Source: an uncultured Dyadobacter sp. (GTDB lineage: Bacteria; Bacteroidota; Bacteroidia; Cytophagales; Spirosomataceae). Taken from it: a DNA stretch of 64,000 nucleotides. The position numbers and the translations under genes were made by a program. Positions 51,009 to 59,630 of the stretch are shown here, one piece after another. The notes beneath the pieces are model-generated. The model saw only the letters and a program-made list of their open reading frames with translations. It searched no databases and had not been told where the DNA came from. Position 1 is the stretch's first letter; the number at the start of each line of letters is the position of its first letter. The stretch is from NCBI RefSeq assembly GCF_946482605.1, contig NZ_CAMLSE010000028.1:38173-102172 (forward strand). Reading direction: 5' to 3'.

Positions 51009-51986
51009 ATGTCCAAAATGAGACTTAACAAATCGGTCCTGATCGACGCCCCAAAAGCACAAATATGGCCAGTGCTCATCGAAGATGACCTTACACGGCA
51101 ATGGTACGCAGCATTCAGCCCCGGAACGCACGCCATCACCGACTGGCAGCCCGGCAGTAAAGCCCTGTTCATGGACAATTCGCAGAGCGGAATGGCCGGC
51201 GTAATACTCGTCAACGAGCCGCTATCCGAAATTTCCTTGGAATACCGGGGTATCATCACCGATGGCAAAGAGGACTACGAAAGTGACGATGCTTTACAAT
51301 TCAATGGTTATTACGAATCGTATAAACTTTCGGAGGAAGCTGGCAAAACCCGCCTCGAAATAGTCTGTGATATCAGCAGCGAATACCTCGACATTATTTC
51401 CGAAGCTTGGGACCACGCGTTGGAAATGATCCGCGTACTGTCAGAAACTCAAACCACAAAGATTATGGATACCCGTCAGCTTCTTTTAGAACTGGATCAG
51501 ACCGAACATGATTTCCACGCAATCCTCGCGTCGTTTGAACCGGGTCAAATCAATGTAGTACCGTTTGCAGGCAGTTGGACCGCCGGACAAGTCGCGGAAC
51601 ATATTCTGATGGCAGAGTCGGGCATTCCCGAAACATTGCTGGGCTCGACTGCTCCGACAGAACGTCCGGTGGCACAGTTCGTGCCGGTGATCGAATCGAT
51701 ATTCCTGGATTTTACGGCTAAATACCAGTCGCCGGACTTCATTATTCCGTCGTCGGGGCCACACGACCAGCAGGAATTGCTCCATGCATTCAAAACAAAC
51801 CGGGCCAGGATCCGGAATCTGGCGGACACGGCCGATCTTACGCTGACCTGCACCGACTTTGCATTTCCACAGGTCGCCGAGCTGACGCGCTGGGAATGGC
51901 TTCAATTTGTGCTTTGCCATTCCAAACGCCACACCCGCCAGTTACGGAACATTTTCGAAAAAGTTGCAGAGCAGGTGGAGGGCTAG
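51009..51986 (+). CDS. SRPBCC (AHSA1-like) and DinB fusion protein
   Basis: A 325-residue two-domain protein. Residues 4-145 form an SRPBCC/START-like ligand-binding domain (KSVLIDAPKAQIWPVLIEDDLTRQW at the start, SEAWDHALEMIRVL in the last helix). Residues 152-322 form a DinB domain with AGQVAEHILMAESG and FVLCHSKRHTRQL bearing the metal histidines. These folds are usually separate proteins, often neighbours in Bacteroidota; here they are one chain. Function unknown. Confidence 0.8.
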   Translation: MSKMRLNKSVLIDAPKAQIWPVLIEDDLTRQWYAAFSPGTHAITDWQPGSKALFMDNSQSGMAGVILVNEPLSEISLEYRGIITDGKEDYESDDALQFNGYYESYKLSEEAGKTRLEIVCDISSEYLDIISEAWDHALEMIRVLSETQTTKIMDTRQLLLELDQTEHDFHAILASFEPGQINVVPFAGSWTAGQVAEHILMAESGIPETLLGSTAPTERPVAQFVPVIESIFLDFTAKYQSPDFIIPSSGPHDQQELLHAFKTNRARIRNLADTADLTLTCTDFAFPQVAELTRWEWLQFVLCHSKRHTRQLRNIFEKVAEQVEG

Positions 51987-52036
51987 TAGCTCAAAGATGA
52001 TAACTTGCGGACTCGTACCATATCCTTTTAATTCCT

Positions 52037-52519
52037 ATGTTCCGAAAGTTATTGCTCCTGTTTCTGTTGCTCGCGGCATCAAAGGGTTTCGCCCAATCCG
52101 CCGGGGGGACCAAAAAGATAGCTCCGTTCCAAATCAGGCTGGTTAATGGCCAGCAATACACATCAGCACAGCTGGCTGCAGGGCCCGTTGTGCTGATCTA
52201 TTTTTCACCCGACTGTGACCATTGTCAGGACTTCACGAAAGACTTGCTCAAAAATTACAGTGTGGTTGCCAACAAGCAGGTTGTTATGGTTACCTTCCAG
52301 TCCATGGAAATGCTGAAACCGTTCGTAAGCCAGTACAGCCTGAGTACTTACCCTAATTTCAAAGTCGGTACGGAAGGTACTACTTACCAGGTGCAGCGCT
52401 ATTACGGCATCCGCTCTTTTCCATACATCGCCATTTATGATAAAAAAGGAAATCTGGTGAGAACTTTTGAGGGTGAACAACCGCACGCGGAGATATTCAA
52501 GGCTTTAAAGCAGATTTAA
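52037..52519 (+). CDS. Exported thioredoxin-fold protein
   Basis: A 160-residue protein with signal peptide (MFRKLLLLFLLLAASKGFAQ) and a thioredoxin domain. The redox pair is C60/C63 in SPDCDHCQDF and the cis-Pro loop is SFPYIAIYD. It is a TlpA/AhpC-like periplasmic thiol-disulfide protein. Whether it reduces or oxidises is not clear. Monocistronic, followed by a shared terminator. Confidence 0.85.
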   Translation: MFRKLLLLFLLLAASKGFAQSAGGTKKIAPFQIRLVNGQQYTSAQLAAGPVVLIYFSPDCDHCQDFTKDLLKNYSVVANKQVVMVTFQSMEMLKPFVSQYSLSTYPNFKVGTEGTTYQVQRYYGIRSFPYIAIYDKKGNLVRTFEGEQPHAEIFKALKQI

Positions 52520-52551
52520 GGATCCGGATAACTGCGGATTTGATTTAAACA

Positions 52552-52597
52552 AAAACACTGCAAACAGGTGATGCACCCCGTTTACAGTGTTTTTTTA
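52552..52597. terminator. Bidirectional terminator
   Basis: AAACACTG-c-AAAC pairs with GTTT-a-CAGTGTTT, with A and T runs on both sides. It lies between the thioredoxin-fold gene and the convergent enolase-superfamily gene. Confidence 0.75.
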
Positions 52598-52625
52598 TCA
52601 ATGAACAGATCTGCGCCCAGACAGA

Positions 52626-54032
52626 CTAGCTGTTAAAAAGTGCCTCATAATGCGCCGACGGGGCCAAAATCCCACCGCTCTGCGCATAAAATGACTTATC
52701 GGTCAGGTAAACTCCCTTTCGCGTCTCCGTCCACGAACCACTCGCCATCGGATGGAACGTCATGAGTTTGTCCCAGTTTTTGTAATACTGATGACCGTTC
52801 GTTTCCTGTAACCCTACCGTCATCCCGGGAAATGGCTGCATGCGTGCCGCGACATTCTTGTTCCAGTCAACCAGGATCGGATTGACGGTCAGATCGGCAC
52901 AGAAACAGGGCACCTTTTTTTCGTAAGCCAGCTGGACGATCTTCATGGTCATACTCAATGTCTTCGCAATCGCTTTCACAGCAATCGCCGAATAACCCAG
53001 TTCGATCCGGTGCGCTGCGTCTTCCGCGGTATGCGCACTCTCGTCTGCTGCCACGCGTACCCCTAGATCCCCGACAAATGCTTCATTGCTTTCCTCAAAT
53101 GGTTCCTCTATCACCGCAATCTGGTCAAATGCACCTATTTTTTTGGCATGATCTAGAAAGCGCATCAATGTTTCCTTCTTTTCATACCGGCCATTCACAT
53201 CGAAGTAGTAAGGGATTTTTCCACTTTGGGTGTAGGGCGTTTCATAATGGCCGATCGCTTTGTGTACGGCTGTCAGGAAAGCGATGTCCTTTTCGATCAT
53301 CTCCTGCTGGGTGCCTGCCGCGCCCGTTTTGAGCTTCATGATGAAATAACCCTCGTCAGCCGCCTGTTTCACGCGTTCCGGTGTGGTACCAACGCTGAAT
53401 GACGGAATGCTGGCTACTTTTTCGTGCCGGTAAGAAAGTCCGGGGCGGTAGGCCGCCGGGACCATTTCGTCGAACTGCTTCATGCCGTTTTCCTGCGCAT
53501 ACAGGAGCCAGGCTGCATTATCCACACATACGAGGGAGTTCAATGCAAATGTTTTGCGCAGATCCGGGTTACCGGTGATCTTTTTTCCATAAGCCAGTAC
53601 TTCGGGTAAAATATCGTCGAGCAACTGCACCGGGTCGTTAAAGGAAGTGCCTTTGATCATCTGCAATGCGCGTTCGCTCATGGCGTACATCAATGCATTG
53701 CCCGCACTTTCGGAATGCGCGGCAAACACTTTGGAATCGGACCACAACACTCCCTGCGTTCCCAGCCCTATCTTTCGGGCGCCCGATTCCGACTCCATCA
53801 TGGCGATCGCCTGCCAGCTGTCGGTAATGGCGCTGCCTTTGAAGCGGTAAGGATTTAATGGCTCCCTTTCAAAATTGGAGCTGACTTGTTTGATCGTAAT
53901 CTTTTTCACGGGTTTAGCGGGCAATGGGTTCAGGTTATCGTGCCCGGACGCAAATATACCGGCTGCGGCCAGCATACCCGAGCGCTGGACAAATTCTCTG
54001 CGCGACAATTGATCAGGTTTTCCGAAGGTCAT
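52626..54032 (-). CDS. Exported enolase-superfamily (mandelate racemase/MLE-like) protein
   Basis: A 468-residue protein. The N terminus has a Tat-type signal (LSRREFVQRSGMLAAAGIF). Barrel residues include IMKLKTG (Lys pair), YFDVNGRY (metal Asp), VIEEPFEES (metal Glu), AADESAH (metal Asp/Glu) and AVKAIAKTLS (Lys after strand 6). The superfamily removes an alpha-proton next to a carboxylate, as in sugar acid dehydration or epimerisation. It follows susD by about 180 bases across a hairpin, and may process sugar acids delivered by this locus. Confidence 0.8.
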   Translation of the reverse strand: MTFGKPDQLSRREFVQRSGMLAAAGIFASGHDNLNPLPAKPVKKITIKQVSSNFEREPLNPYRFKGSAITDSWQAIAMMESESGARKIGLGTQGVLWSDSKVFAAHSESAGNALMYAMSERALQMIKGTSFNDPVQLLDDILPEVLAYGKKITGNPDLRKTFALNSLVCVDNAAWLLYAQENGMKQFDEMVPAAYRPGLSYRHEKVASIPSFSVGTTPERVKQAADEGYFIMKLKTGAAGTQQEMIEKDIAFLTAVHKAIGHYETPYTQSGKIPYYFDVNGRYEKKETLMRFLDHAKKIGAFDQIAVIEEPFEESNEAFVGDLGVRVAADESAHTAEDAAHRIELGYSAIAVKAIAKTLSMTMKIVQLAYEKKVPCFCADLTVNPILVDWNKNVAARMQPFPGMTVGLQETNGHQYYKNWDKLMTFHPMASGSWTETRKGVYLTDKSFYAQSGGILAPSAHYEALFNS

Positions 54033-54138
54033 GGCAAAAGGGAATGATTTGATTAGTCAGACTTGATTATGAGGCATTACCCTGATTCAATAGCTGAATT
54101 TTATCCAATTTTCAAAAACCAAAATACCAATCAACAAA

Positions 54139-54168
54139 ATCAGCCGGCTTCCCCCGAGGCCGGCTGAT
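54139..54168 (-). terminator. Rho-independent terminator after susD
   Basis: ATCAGCCGGC (54139-54148) pairs with GCCGGCTGAT (54159-54168). On the minus strand it is followed by TTTTGTTGATT. It lies 44 bases beyond the susD stop and may attenuate rather than fully block transcription into the enolase-like gene. Confidence 0.75.
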
Positions 54169-54211
54169 GTATACTACGCTATGAGAATTTACTAAAACCA
54201 ACTGTCGTTCG

Positions 54212-55966
54212 TCATTGATAGCCAGGATTTTGGGTCAATGTAGGCTTGCCGTTCACAGTGCTGATGTCGATCTGCGTCTGAGGGATCGGGTAGTATTCGT
54301 TTTTGTTGGATATAAATTTCATCCCGGTTACTTCGCTCACCTTGGTTACTTCATATGCATAGTAGGCGTTCATAAAGCTGTCGGCCAGCCCCCATCGCAC
54401 CAGGTCGAAAAAGCGGTGGCCCTGCATGGCCAGTTCCAGCTTCCTTTCGAAATAAATGGCTTTCAATGCGTGATCCTTGCCGCCTGCTTTGAAGCTGCCT
54501 TCCGGGTAAAGTTTGATGAGATAATTGGCCGCAGGTGTCGCGGAGAAACCGAGCTCCGGTTTCGAATCGTCCTTGTATTTGTACACAAAACCTTTCGGGT
54601 TCGCAGCGCGTGTCCGGACGCGGTTCACGTACGTCTGCGCGACGTCAAGGTTACCCAGCTGCGCCTCTGCCTCCGCTGCCAGCAAGAGCACATCCGCAAA
54701 ACTGATCACATTATAGTTGATCGCCGAACCCGGCGCCCATGCAGTGCCATCATAGTAAAGGTTCTTCGTCGCATTCCAGTAGATATTTTTGAGGTTCACA
54801 TAAGGGCCCGTCGCAACGGAATTACGGATCCAGTTGTTGCCGGGCATCAGTCCCCAATCTTTAAACGGAATGCCGCGACGACCCGCAGTCCAGTCCACAC
54901 GCGGGTCTAGCGTGCCGGCATCCGGTGTAAAGGGCTGACTCGACAGAATGCCTATATCAGCCTTGACCTCGTGTTTGTTGTAGTCATCCAGATAAGGCAG
55001 GCCGGTCGCCGCGTTGGTGCGGAAGGAATTGACCAGATCAATGGAAGGCAGGAAGTTACCGCAGCAGCCGAACGGACTGTTGATCGGGAAGTTGAGCATG
55101 CTGCCCTGGTTGGCCGTCGCGATCGTCCCGTTACCGACATTAGCCGCCATATCGATCGAAAACAATGCTTCCGGGCTTTCCAATTCCTTCTCCGGACGGT
55201 GGTTGTCCTCGAATTCCGGGTTCAAATCCACCTTCCGGCCACGGCTGGTGATCCCATTGGTGATCACTTCATCAAACTCCTTTTTAGCGTTCGCGTAATC
55301 TTTTTGGTACAAATAAACCTTTCCCAGGTAAGCATGGGCCGTGGTTTTATTGATGCGCCCCGCCTCGGGCTGGGTCGCTGTGACATTTTCAACCGCATAC
55401 TTGAAATCCTCCACGATTTGCGGCCAGATATCTTTATCGTTCGGCTGTTTGAAGTCGGTAGTGCCCTCGTCGATCCAGGGAACCATATTATACATACGTT
55501 TCAGTTCAAAATAGTAGTGCCCCCGCAGGAACCGGGCCTGGCCAATGATATTTTTCAGTTCGGCGTCCGTCAGTCCGGAAGTTTTGGCGGCTACCCGCAG
55601 CACCGCATTGCAACGGCTTACACCTGCATAGCTCGCCTTCCAGCGTTCGTTCAAAAACTCATTAATCGGCTCGACGCTCGTGGAAAGCGGCATTGCATGT
55701 GATTCACCACCGTAACCGCTACCATAAATCGCATTATCAGGACCCACCGCCCATGCCGTGCCGCCGTTGATATTCAAACCGTAATTGCCCTGCCCGTCGA
55801 GCGCTGCGTAAGCACCGATCAGCAGCGCGTTGACGCCCTCTTTGGTCGCCAGTAAATCTTCGCCCAAGGCACCCTGAGGCGTATAATCCAGAAATTCTTC
55901 CTTGCAGGATTGCAGCGACAGGCTGGCCGCCAAACCAATCAGAAATATTGTTTTAAATGCTTTCAT
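54212..55966 (-). CDS. SusD/RagB-family outer-membrane glycan-binding lipoprotein
   Basis: A 584-residue lipoprotein with signal ending LSLQSC (Cys20) and EEFLDYTPQG. TPR-like helices (QARFLRGHYYFELKRMYNMVPW, KTTAHAYLGKVYLYQKDYANAKKEFDEVI) and the C-terminal YFERKLELAMQGHRFFDLVRWGLAD mark SusD_RagB. It caps the SusC channel and captures the substrate. It is 17 bases downstream of susC. The glycan is not predictable from sequence alone. Confidence 0.95.
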   Translation of the reverse strand: MKAFKTIFLIGLAASLSLQSCKEEFLDYTPQGALGEDLLATKEGVNALLIGAYAALDGQGNYGLNINGGTAWAVGPDNAIYGSGYGGESHAMPLSTSVEPINEFLNERWKASYAGVSRCNAVLRVAAKTSGLTDAELKNIIGQARFLRGHYYFELKRMYNMVPWIDEGTTDFKQPNDKDIWPQIVEDFKYAVENVTATQPEAGRINKTTAHAYLGKVYLYQKDYANAKKEFDEVITNGITSRGRKVDLNPEFEDNHRPEKELESPEALFSIDMAANVGNGTIATANQGSMLNFPINSPFGCCGNFLPSIDLVNSFRTNAATGLPYLDDYNKHEVKADIGILSSQPFTPDAGTLDPRVDWTAGRRGIPFKDWGLMPGNNWIRNSVATGPYVNLKNIYWNATKNLYYDGTAWAPGSAINYNVISFADVLLLAAEAEAQLGNLDVAQTYVNRVRTRAANPKGFVYKYKDDSKPELGFSATPAANYLIKLYPEGSFKAGGKDHALKAIYFERKLELAMQGHRFFDLVRWGLADSFMNAYYAYEVTKVSEVTGMKFISNKNEYYPIPQTQIDISTVNGKPTLTQNPGYQ

Positions 55967-55983
55967 ATATTTTTTGAAAAAAA

Positions 55984-58900
55984 TTAGAAACTAACCTGAA
56001 CGCCGCCGAGAAATTGACGGTCATTGGGATAAATCCCTTTATCCACTCCAAAACTCGTCGCCGAACCCCCGATTTCGGGATCCAGTCCGATGTATTTGGT
56101 AAGCGTAAATACATTGGCCGCCTGCACGTAAATGCGGAAGCCCGACACGTTGATCTTCGAAAGCAGCGAAGCCGGCAGGTTGTAGCCCAGCTGGATGTTT
56201 TTGAGCCGCAGATACGAGCCGTCCTCGACGTAATAGGAAGTCGGCGAGCCGTTCGTAGCGGCCGTCATCTTGGTTTCCTGGATCGGCAGGGTCGCATTCG
56301 TATTTTGCGGTGTCCATGAATCGTACAGGGCACGCCTGCTTTTGGCCTGGACAAATGACGCATAGAAATCGGTTGTGTAGCGCAGCTGGTTCCAGATATC
56401 CGCACCCTGCACACCGTAGAAGAATGCGCTGAGGTCGAATTGTTTATACTTCAATCCAATGTTCAGACCGTAGTTGAAATCTGGGTTGGGGTTTCCGAGG
56501 AAGGTCCGGTCGTCGGCGGTGATCCTGCCGTCGGCATTGACGTCCCTGAAACGAAAACGGCCCAATGCCTGGTCGGTTTGATACACGGCCTTCGGATCGC
56601 CGCTGACTTGCCGCGCCTGCTCATTGGCCGCGTCCAGTTCCCCTGTGGTGTTCCAGAATCCGGAAATCTGATAGCCGTAAAACGACCCGATCGGGTGCCC
56701 CACTTCATTACGCACATAATTGATCCCGTTCAATGCACGGCCGGTAGAAAAGAAATAATTGGTATTGTCGGTCACGCGGGTCACTTTGTTTTGATAGGAA
56801 GTAAATGTGGCGCCAAGGTCCAATCGCAGGTCAGTTGTCAGGTTTTTGTGAAAATTGGCCGACAAATCAATCCCGCGGTTCGTAGTACCCGCGATATTCA
56901 CAAATGGCACTGTACCAGGCCCCTGTGTTCCGGGAACTGCCGGATTGTAGAGCAGGTCCTTAATATCCTTCCTGAAATAATCGATCGAAATATCGATCAT
57001 CCCGCTCAGGAAACTGGCGTCGATACCGATGTTCGCATTGATATTCCGCTCCCATTTCGCATCCGGATTGCCAATTTGACCCACCTGAAAACCCGGCTGG
57101 TTGGAATTGTTGGTCCTTCCGATATCGTAATAAGAAGCGGCCTTATCCATGATGAATGTGTAGTAGCCATTATTTGCATTGACATTCAACTGGTTACCCA
57201 TTACACCCCAGCTTCCGCGCACTTTCAGGTCGGCCAGCCATTTGACCCCCTGCATAAAGCCTTCCTCCGAAAGCCGCCAGCCTGCACTCACCGACGGGAA
57301 CCAGCCGTACTGGTATCGTACGAACTTCGAAGATCCGTCGCGCCGCATCGTGCCGCTGAGCAGGTATTTGCCTTTGAAAGCATAGTCGAGCCGCCCGAAT
57401 TGTGAGTTCAGCGATTCGAAGCTCCTGCCGCTGTAATTGCTCTGAATGCCCGAACCCGTTGATAATGTGGTATAATTGGGATCGAATGTGTAATAATCGC
57501 GCGTAGTACCGCCCAGGTTTTCGAAATAGGACTTGTACGCCTCGTTACCCAATACCACGGTGATGTCGTGCAGGCTGCCTATCTGTTTTTTGTAGGTCAA
57601 TGTGTTGGTCCAGGTCCACGCGTGCCCGCTCGAAGAACCCTGCGAGAATGCATTATACTTGGTATTCTCATTGTTCTCATAAGTCGGGTACACAAAAGAA
57701 CGCGAAGTGCCCGAGTACATTTCACCCCCGAAATTCGTCCTGAACGTGAGATCTCGGAGCACATCTATTTCCGCAAACATATTTCCAAACAACCGGTTAC
57801 CCAGGGTTCGGTTATCCTTCAGACGTTCCAGCGTTCCCACCGGATTATTGCCATTGTAGCCGGTTCCGAAGATACCCGCATAGTTGCCCATAATGTCCCG
57901 TACCGGAAAGATCGGTGCCATTTGGGAGGCCGTCTGAACAATGTTCAGGTCCGAGAGCTCGGTCTGCTGTGGGTTGCTGGTGATGGTGTAGGTCAGGTTT
58001 TCACCGATGCGAATGCGCTTGCTGACATTGAAAAGCGTGTTTGCCCGGAGGTTATAGCGTTTCAGATAGGTCGAAAGCATGGTGCCTTGCTGATTGAGAT
58101 AGTTGAGCGAAATCATGAAGTTCCCTTTGTCCGTGCCGCCGCTGACCGAGAGATTATGACTCATGTTGACGGCCGGTTTGAAAACTTCGTGGTACCAGTC
58201 GGTCCCCGCCTTATTTGCCCGGATAATGCGGTAGAAGCGGTTGTAATCGTCGTCGCTTTTGTAGTTCGGATTGATGTAATATTTGGATGGGTCCACCGCC
58301 GCGTCGCCTTCCTTCGCGCCCAGCGGGTAAATGTAATCCGGCATCACCGGCTCGGGACCCGAACCGTAAATGGGGTCGTTGATGGGCAAACCCGAATTTT
58401 TGTTCGCAGTCCAGCGCAGCTGCGCTTCCTCAGTCGGGCTCAGCAGGTCCCAAACGTTGCCCGACTTAGGCACCTGCACGCCATAGTAGGCGTCATACTG
58501 CACCGATACCTTCCCTGTTCCCTTTTTCGTCGTGATGATGATCACCCCATTGGATGCCCGGGAACCGTAGATGGATGCCGCACCGGCGTCTTTCAGCACT
58601 TGAATAGACGCGATATCATTGGGATTCAAATTGGTACTGTTTTGCGTAGGCACACCGTCCACGACATACAGCGGCGTGTTGTTCCCAAACGTGTTGATGC
58701 CCCGGATACGTACCTGCGGCTCTGCGCCGGGCTGCCCCGACGAGATCACCGTCACACCCGAAGCCTGTCCCTGCAAGAGGCCGGAAACCAGCCCGTTGGG
58801 TTGCCTGGTAATGTTCTTCACATCCACCACGGCCACCGCGCCGGTAATATCCTTCTTCTTCTGGGTCGCGTAGGCCGTCACGACCACCTCGTTGAGGATT

Positions 58901-59259
58901 TTCGTGTCGGGTAGCAGCTCTACGTTGATCTCCGACCGGTTGCCGATCGCGGCCTCCTGGGAGAGGTAGCCGATGAAAGAAAAGGTCAGTGTACCATTTT
59001 CCGGTACAGTAAGCTGGAAATGGCCGTCGGGATCGGTTGTTGTGCCGGTGGAGGTGCCTTTCAGGATTACATTCACCCCGACCAGCGGCTCGTTTTTGTC
59101 CGATACCACCCTTCCTCGCACCACCGCGTCGGCCTTTACCCGGAGCGTATGCAGCACGCCCCGGTCCTTTTCTCTTGCTTCCGCCTCCGTCCAGCACATT
59201 AAAGCCGCGAACGCGAGGCAAAAGGAGCATTTTCCTGGTGAGTAGTTTTTCAACTTCAT
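55984..59259 (-). CDS. SusC/RagA-family TonB-linked outer-membrane transporter
   Basis: A 1091-residue outer-membrane protein. Signal 1-28 (ending AEA), a carboxypeptidase-regulatory-like domain (VVRGRVVSDKNEPLVGVNVILKGT to about 125), a plug (VVVTAYATQKKKDITGAVAVVDV, GINTFGNNTPLYVVDGVPTQ) and a long beta-barrel with C-terminal Phe. It imports glycan fragments using TonB energy, with the downstream SusD as lid. A conserved 39-base element lies 174 bases upstream of its start. Confidence 0.95.
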   Translation of the reverse strand: MKLKNYSPGKCSFCLAFAALMCWTEAEAREKDRGVLHTLRVKADAVVRGRVVSDKNEPLVGVNVILKGTSTGTTTDPDGHFQLTVPENGTLTFSFIGYLSQEAAIGNRSEINVELLPDTKILNEVVVTAYATQKKKDITGAVAVVDVKNITRQPNGLVSGLLQGQASGVTVISSGQPGAEPQVRIRGINTFGNNTPLYVVDGVPTQNSTNLNPNDIASIQVLKDAGAASIYGSRASNGVIIITTKKGTGKVSVQYDAYYGVQVPKSGNVWDLLSPTEEAQLRWTANKNSGLPINDPIYGSGPEPVMPDYIYPLGAKEGDAAVDPSKYYINPNYKSDDDYNRFYRIIRANKAGTDWYHEVFKPAVNMSHNLSVSGGTDKGNFMISLNYLNQQGTMLSTYLKRYNLRANTLFNVSKRIRIGENLTYTITSNPQQTELSDLNIVQTASQMAPIFPVRDIMGNYAGIFGTGYNGNNPVGTLERLKDNRTLGNRLFGNMFAEIDVLRDLTFRTNFGGEMYSGTSRSFVYPTYENNENTKYNAFSQGSSSGHAWTWTNTLTYKKQIGSLHDITVVLGNEAYKSYFENLGGTTRDYYTFDPNYTTLSTGSGIQSNYSGRSFESLNSQFGRLDYAFKGKYLLSGTMRRDGSSKFVRYQYGWFPSVSAGWRLSEEGFMQGVKWLADLKVRGSWGVMGNQLNVNANNGYYTFIMDKAASYYDIGRTNNSNQPGFQVGQIGNPDAKWERNINANIGIDASFLSGMIDISIDYFRKDIKDLLYNPAVPGTQGPGTVPFVNIAGTTNRGIDLSANFHKNLTTDLRLDLGATFTSYQNKVTRVTDNTNYFFSTGRALNGINYVRNEVGHPIGSFYGYQISGFWNTTGELDAANEQARQVSGDPKAVYQTDQALGRFRFRDVNADGRITADDRTFLGNPNPDFNYGLNIGLKYKQFDLSAFFYGVQGADIWNQLRYTTDFYASFVQAKSRRALYDSWTPQNTNATLPIQETKMTAATNGSPTSYYVEDGSYLRLKNIQLGYNLPASLLSKINVSGFRIYVQAANVFTLTKYIGLDPEIGGSATSFGVDKGIYPNDRQFLGGVQVSF

Positions 59260-59432
59260 GAATAACAGAAGGTTAGGAATCTCCGTAAAATGGAGACCGG
59301 TTTATAAAAATTGAAAAATGATTGGACTGTGCCGATTGGACAATGCCGCGATGGAGAGGCTTTTTAAATTGTGTCAATCAAACACTTTGATGGTAAGATG
59401 AAAGAATATTTAACTATCTGTTGATAAAACAG

Positions 59433-59471
59433 TTAAAAAATTTCCGCAAACCTTTTCGCAATCCTTTGCAG
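59433..59471 (-). promoter_or_regulatory. Conserved cis-element upstream of susC
   Basis: Read on the minus strand: CTGCAAA-N3-TTGCG-N7-TTGCGGAAATTTTTTAA. The same three blocks with the same spacing lie upstream of the GH35 gene (61340-61378). Contains a direct TTGCG repeat at a 12-base step and a half-palindrome with TGCAAA. A likely activator or repressor site. Confidence 0.6.
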
Positions 59472-59596
59472 AAATGGCAGTGCGTTATGTGGGGGCAAAA
59501 GCAGATTAGTCCGAATGAAAATATCCGGGAAGGGAAGACTGAATGAATATATAACTATTTCAATAAGCCGACGCAGGAGCCTGAGCTGCTAACAAA

Positions 59597-59622
59597 AATG
59601 CCAGGCTTAACAACCTGGCATT
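59597..59622 (-). terminator. Rho-independent terminator after the GH35 gene
   Basis: AATGCCAGG (59597-59605) pairs with CCTGGCATT (59614-59622); on the minus strand TTTTTGTT follows. It lies nine bases past the GH35-type gene stop. Confidence 0.8.
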
Positions 59623-59630
59623 GAATGTTC

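Larger units (their letters stand above)
59260..59630. other. Region upstream of susC, no gene
   Basis: This 371-base gap holds the susC leader (about 170 AT-rich bases), the 39-base conserved element at 59433-59471, a near-palindrome around 59410-59434 (CTGTT...AACAG within TAACT...AGTTA), and the terminator of the GH35 gene at 59597-59622. No coding potential is seen. Confidence 0.6.

Noticed and set aside
57568..58914. Long rightward open frame opposite susC
   Set aside because: It is antisense to a clear SusC coding sequence, and its translation has no domain features.
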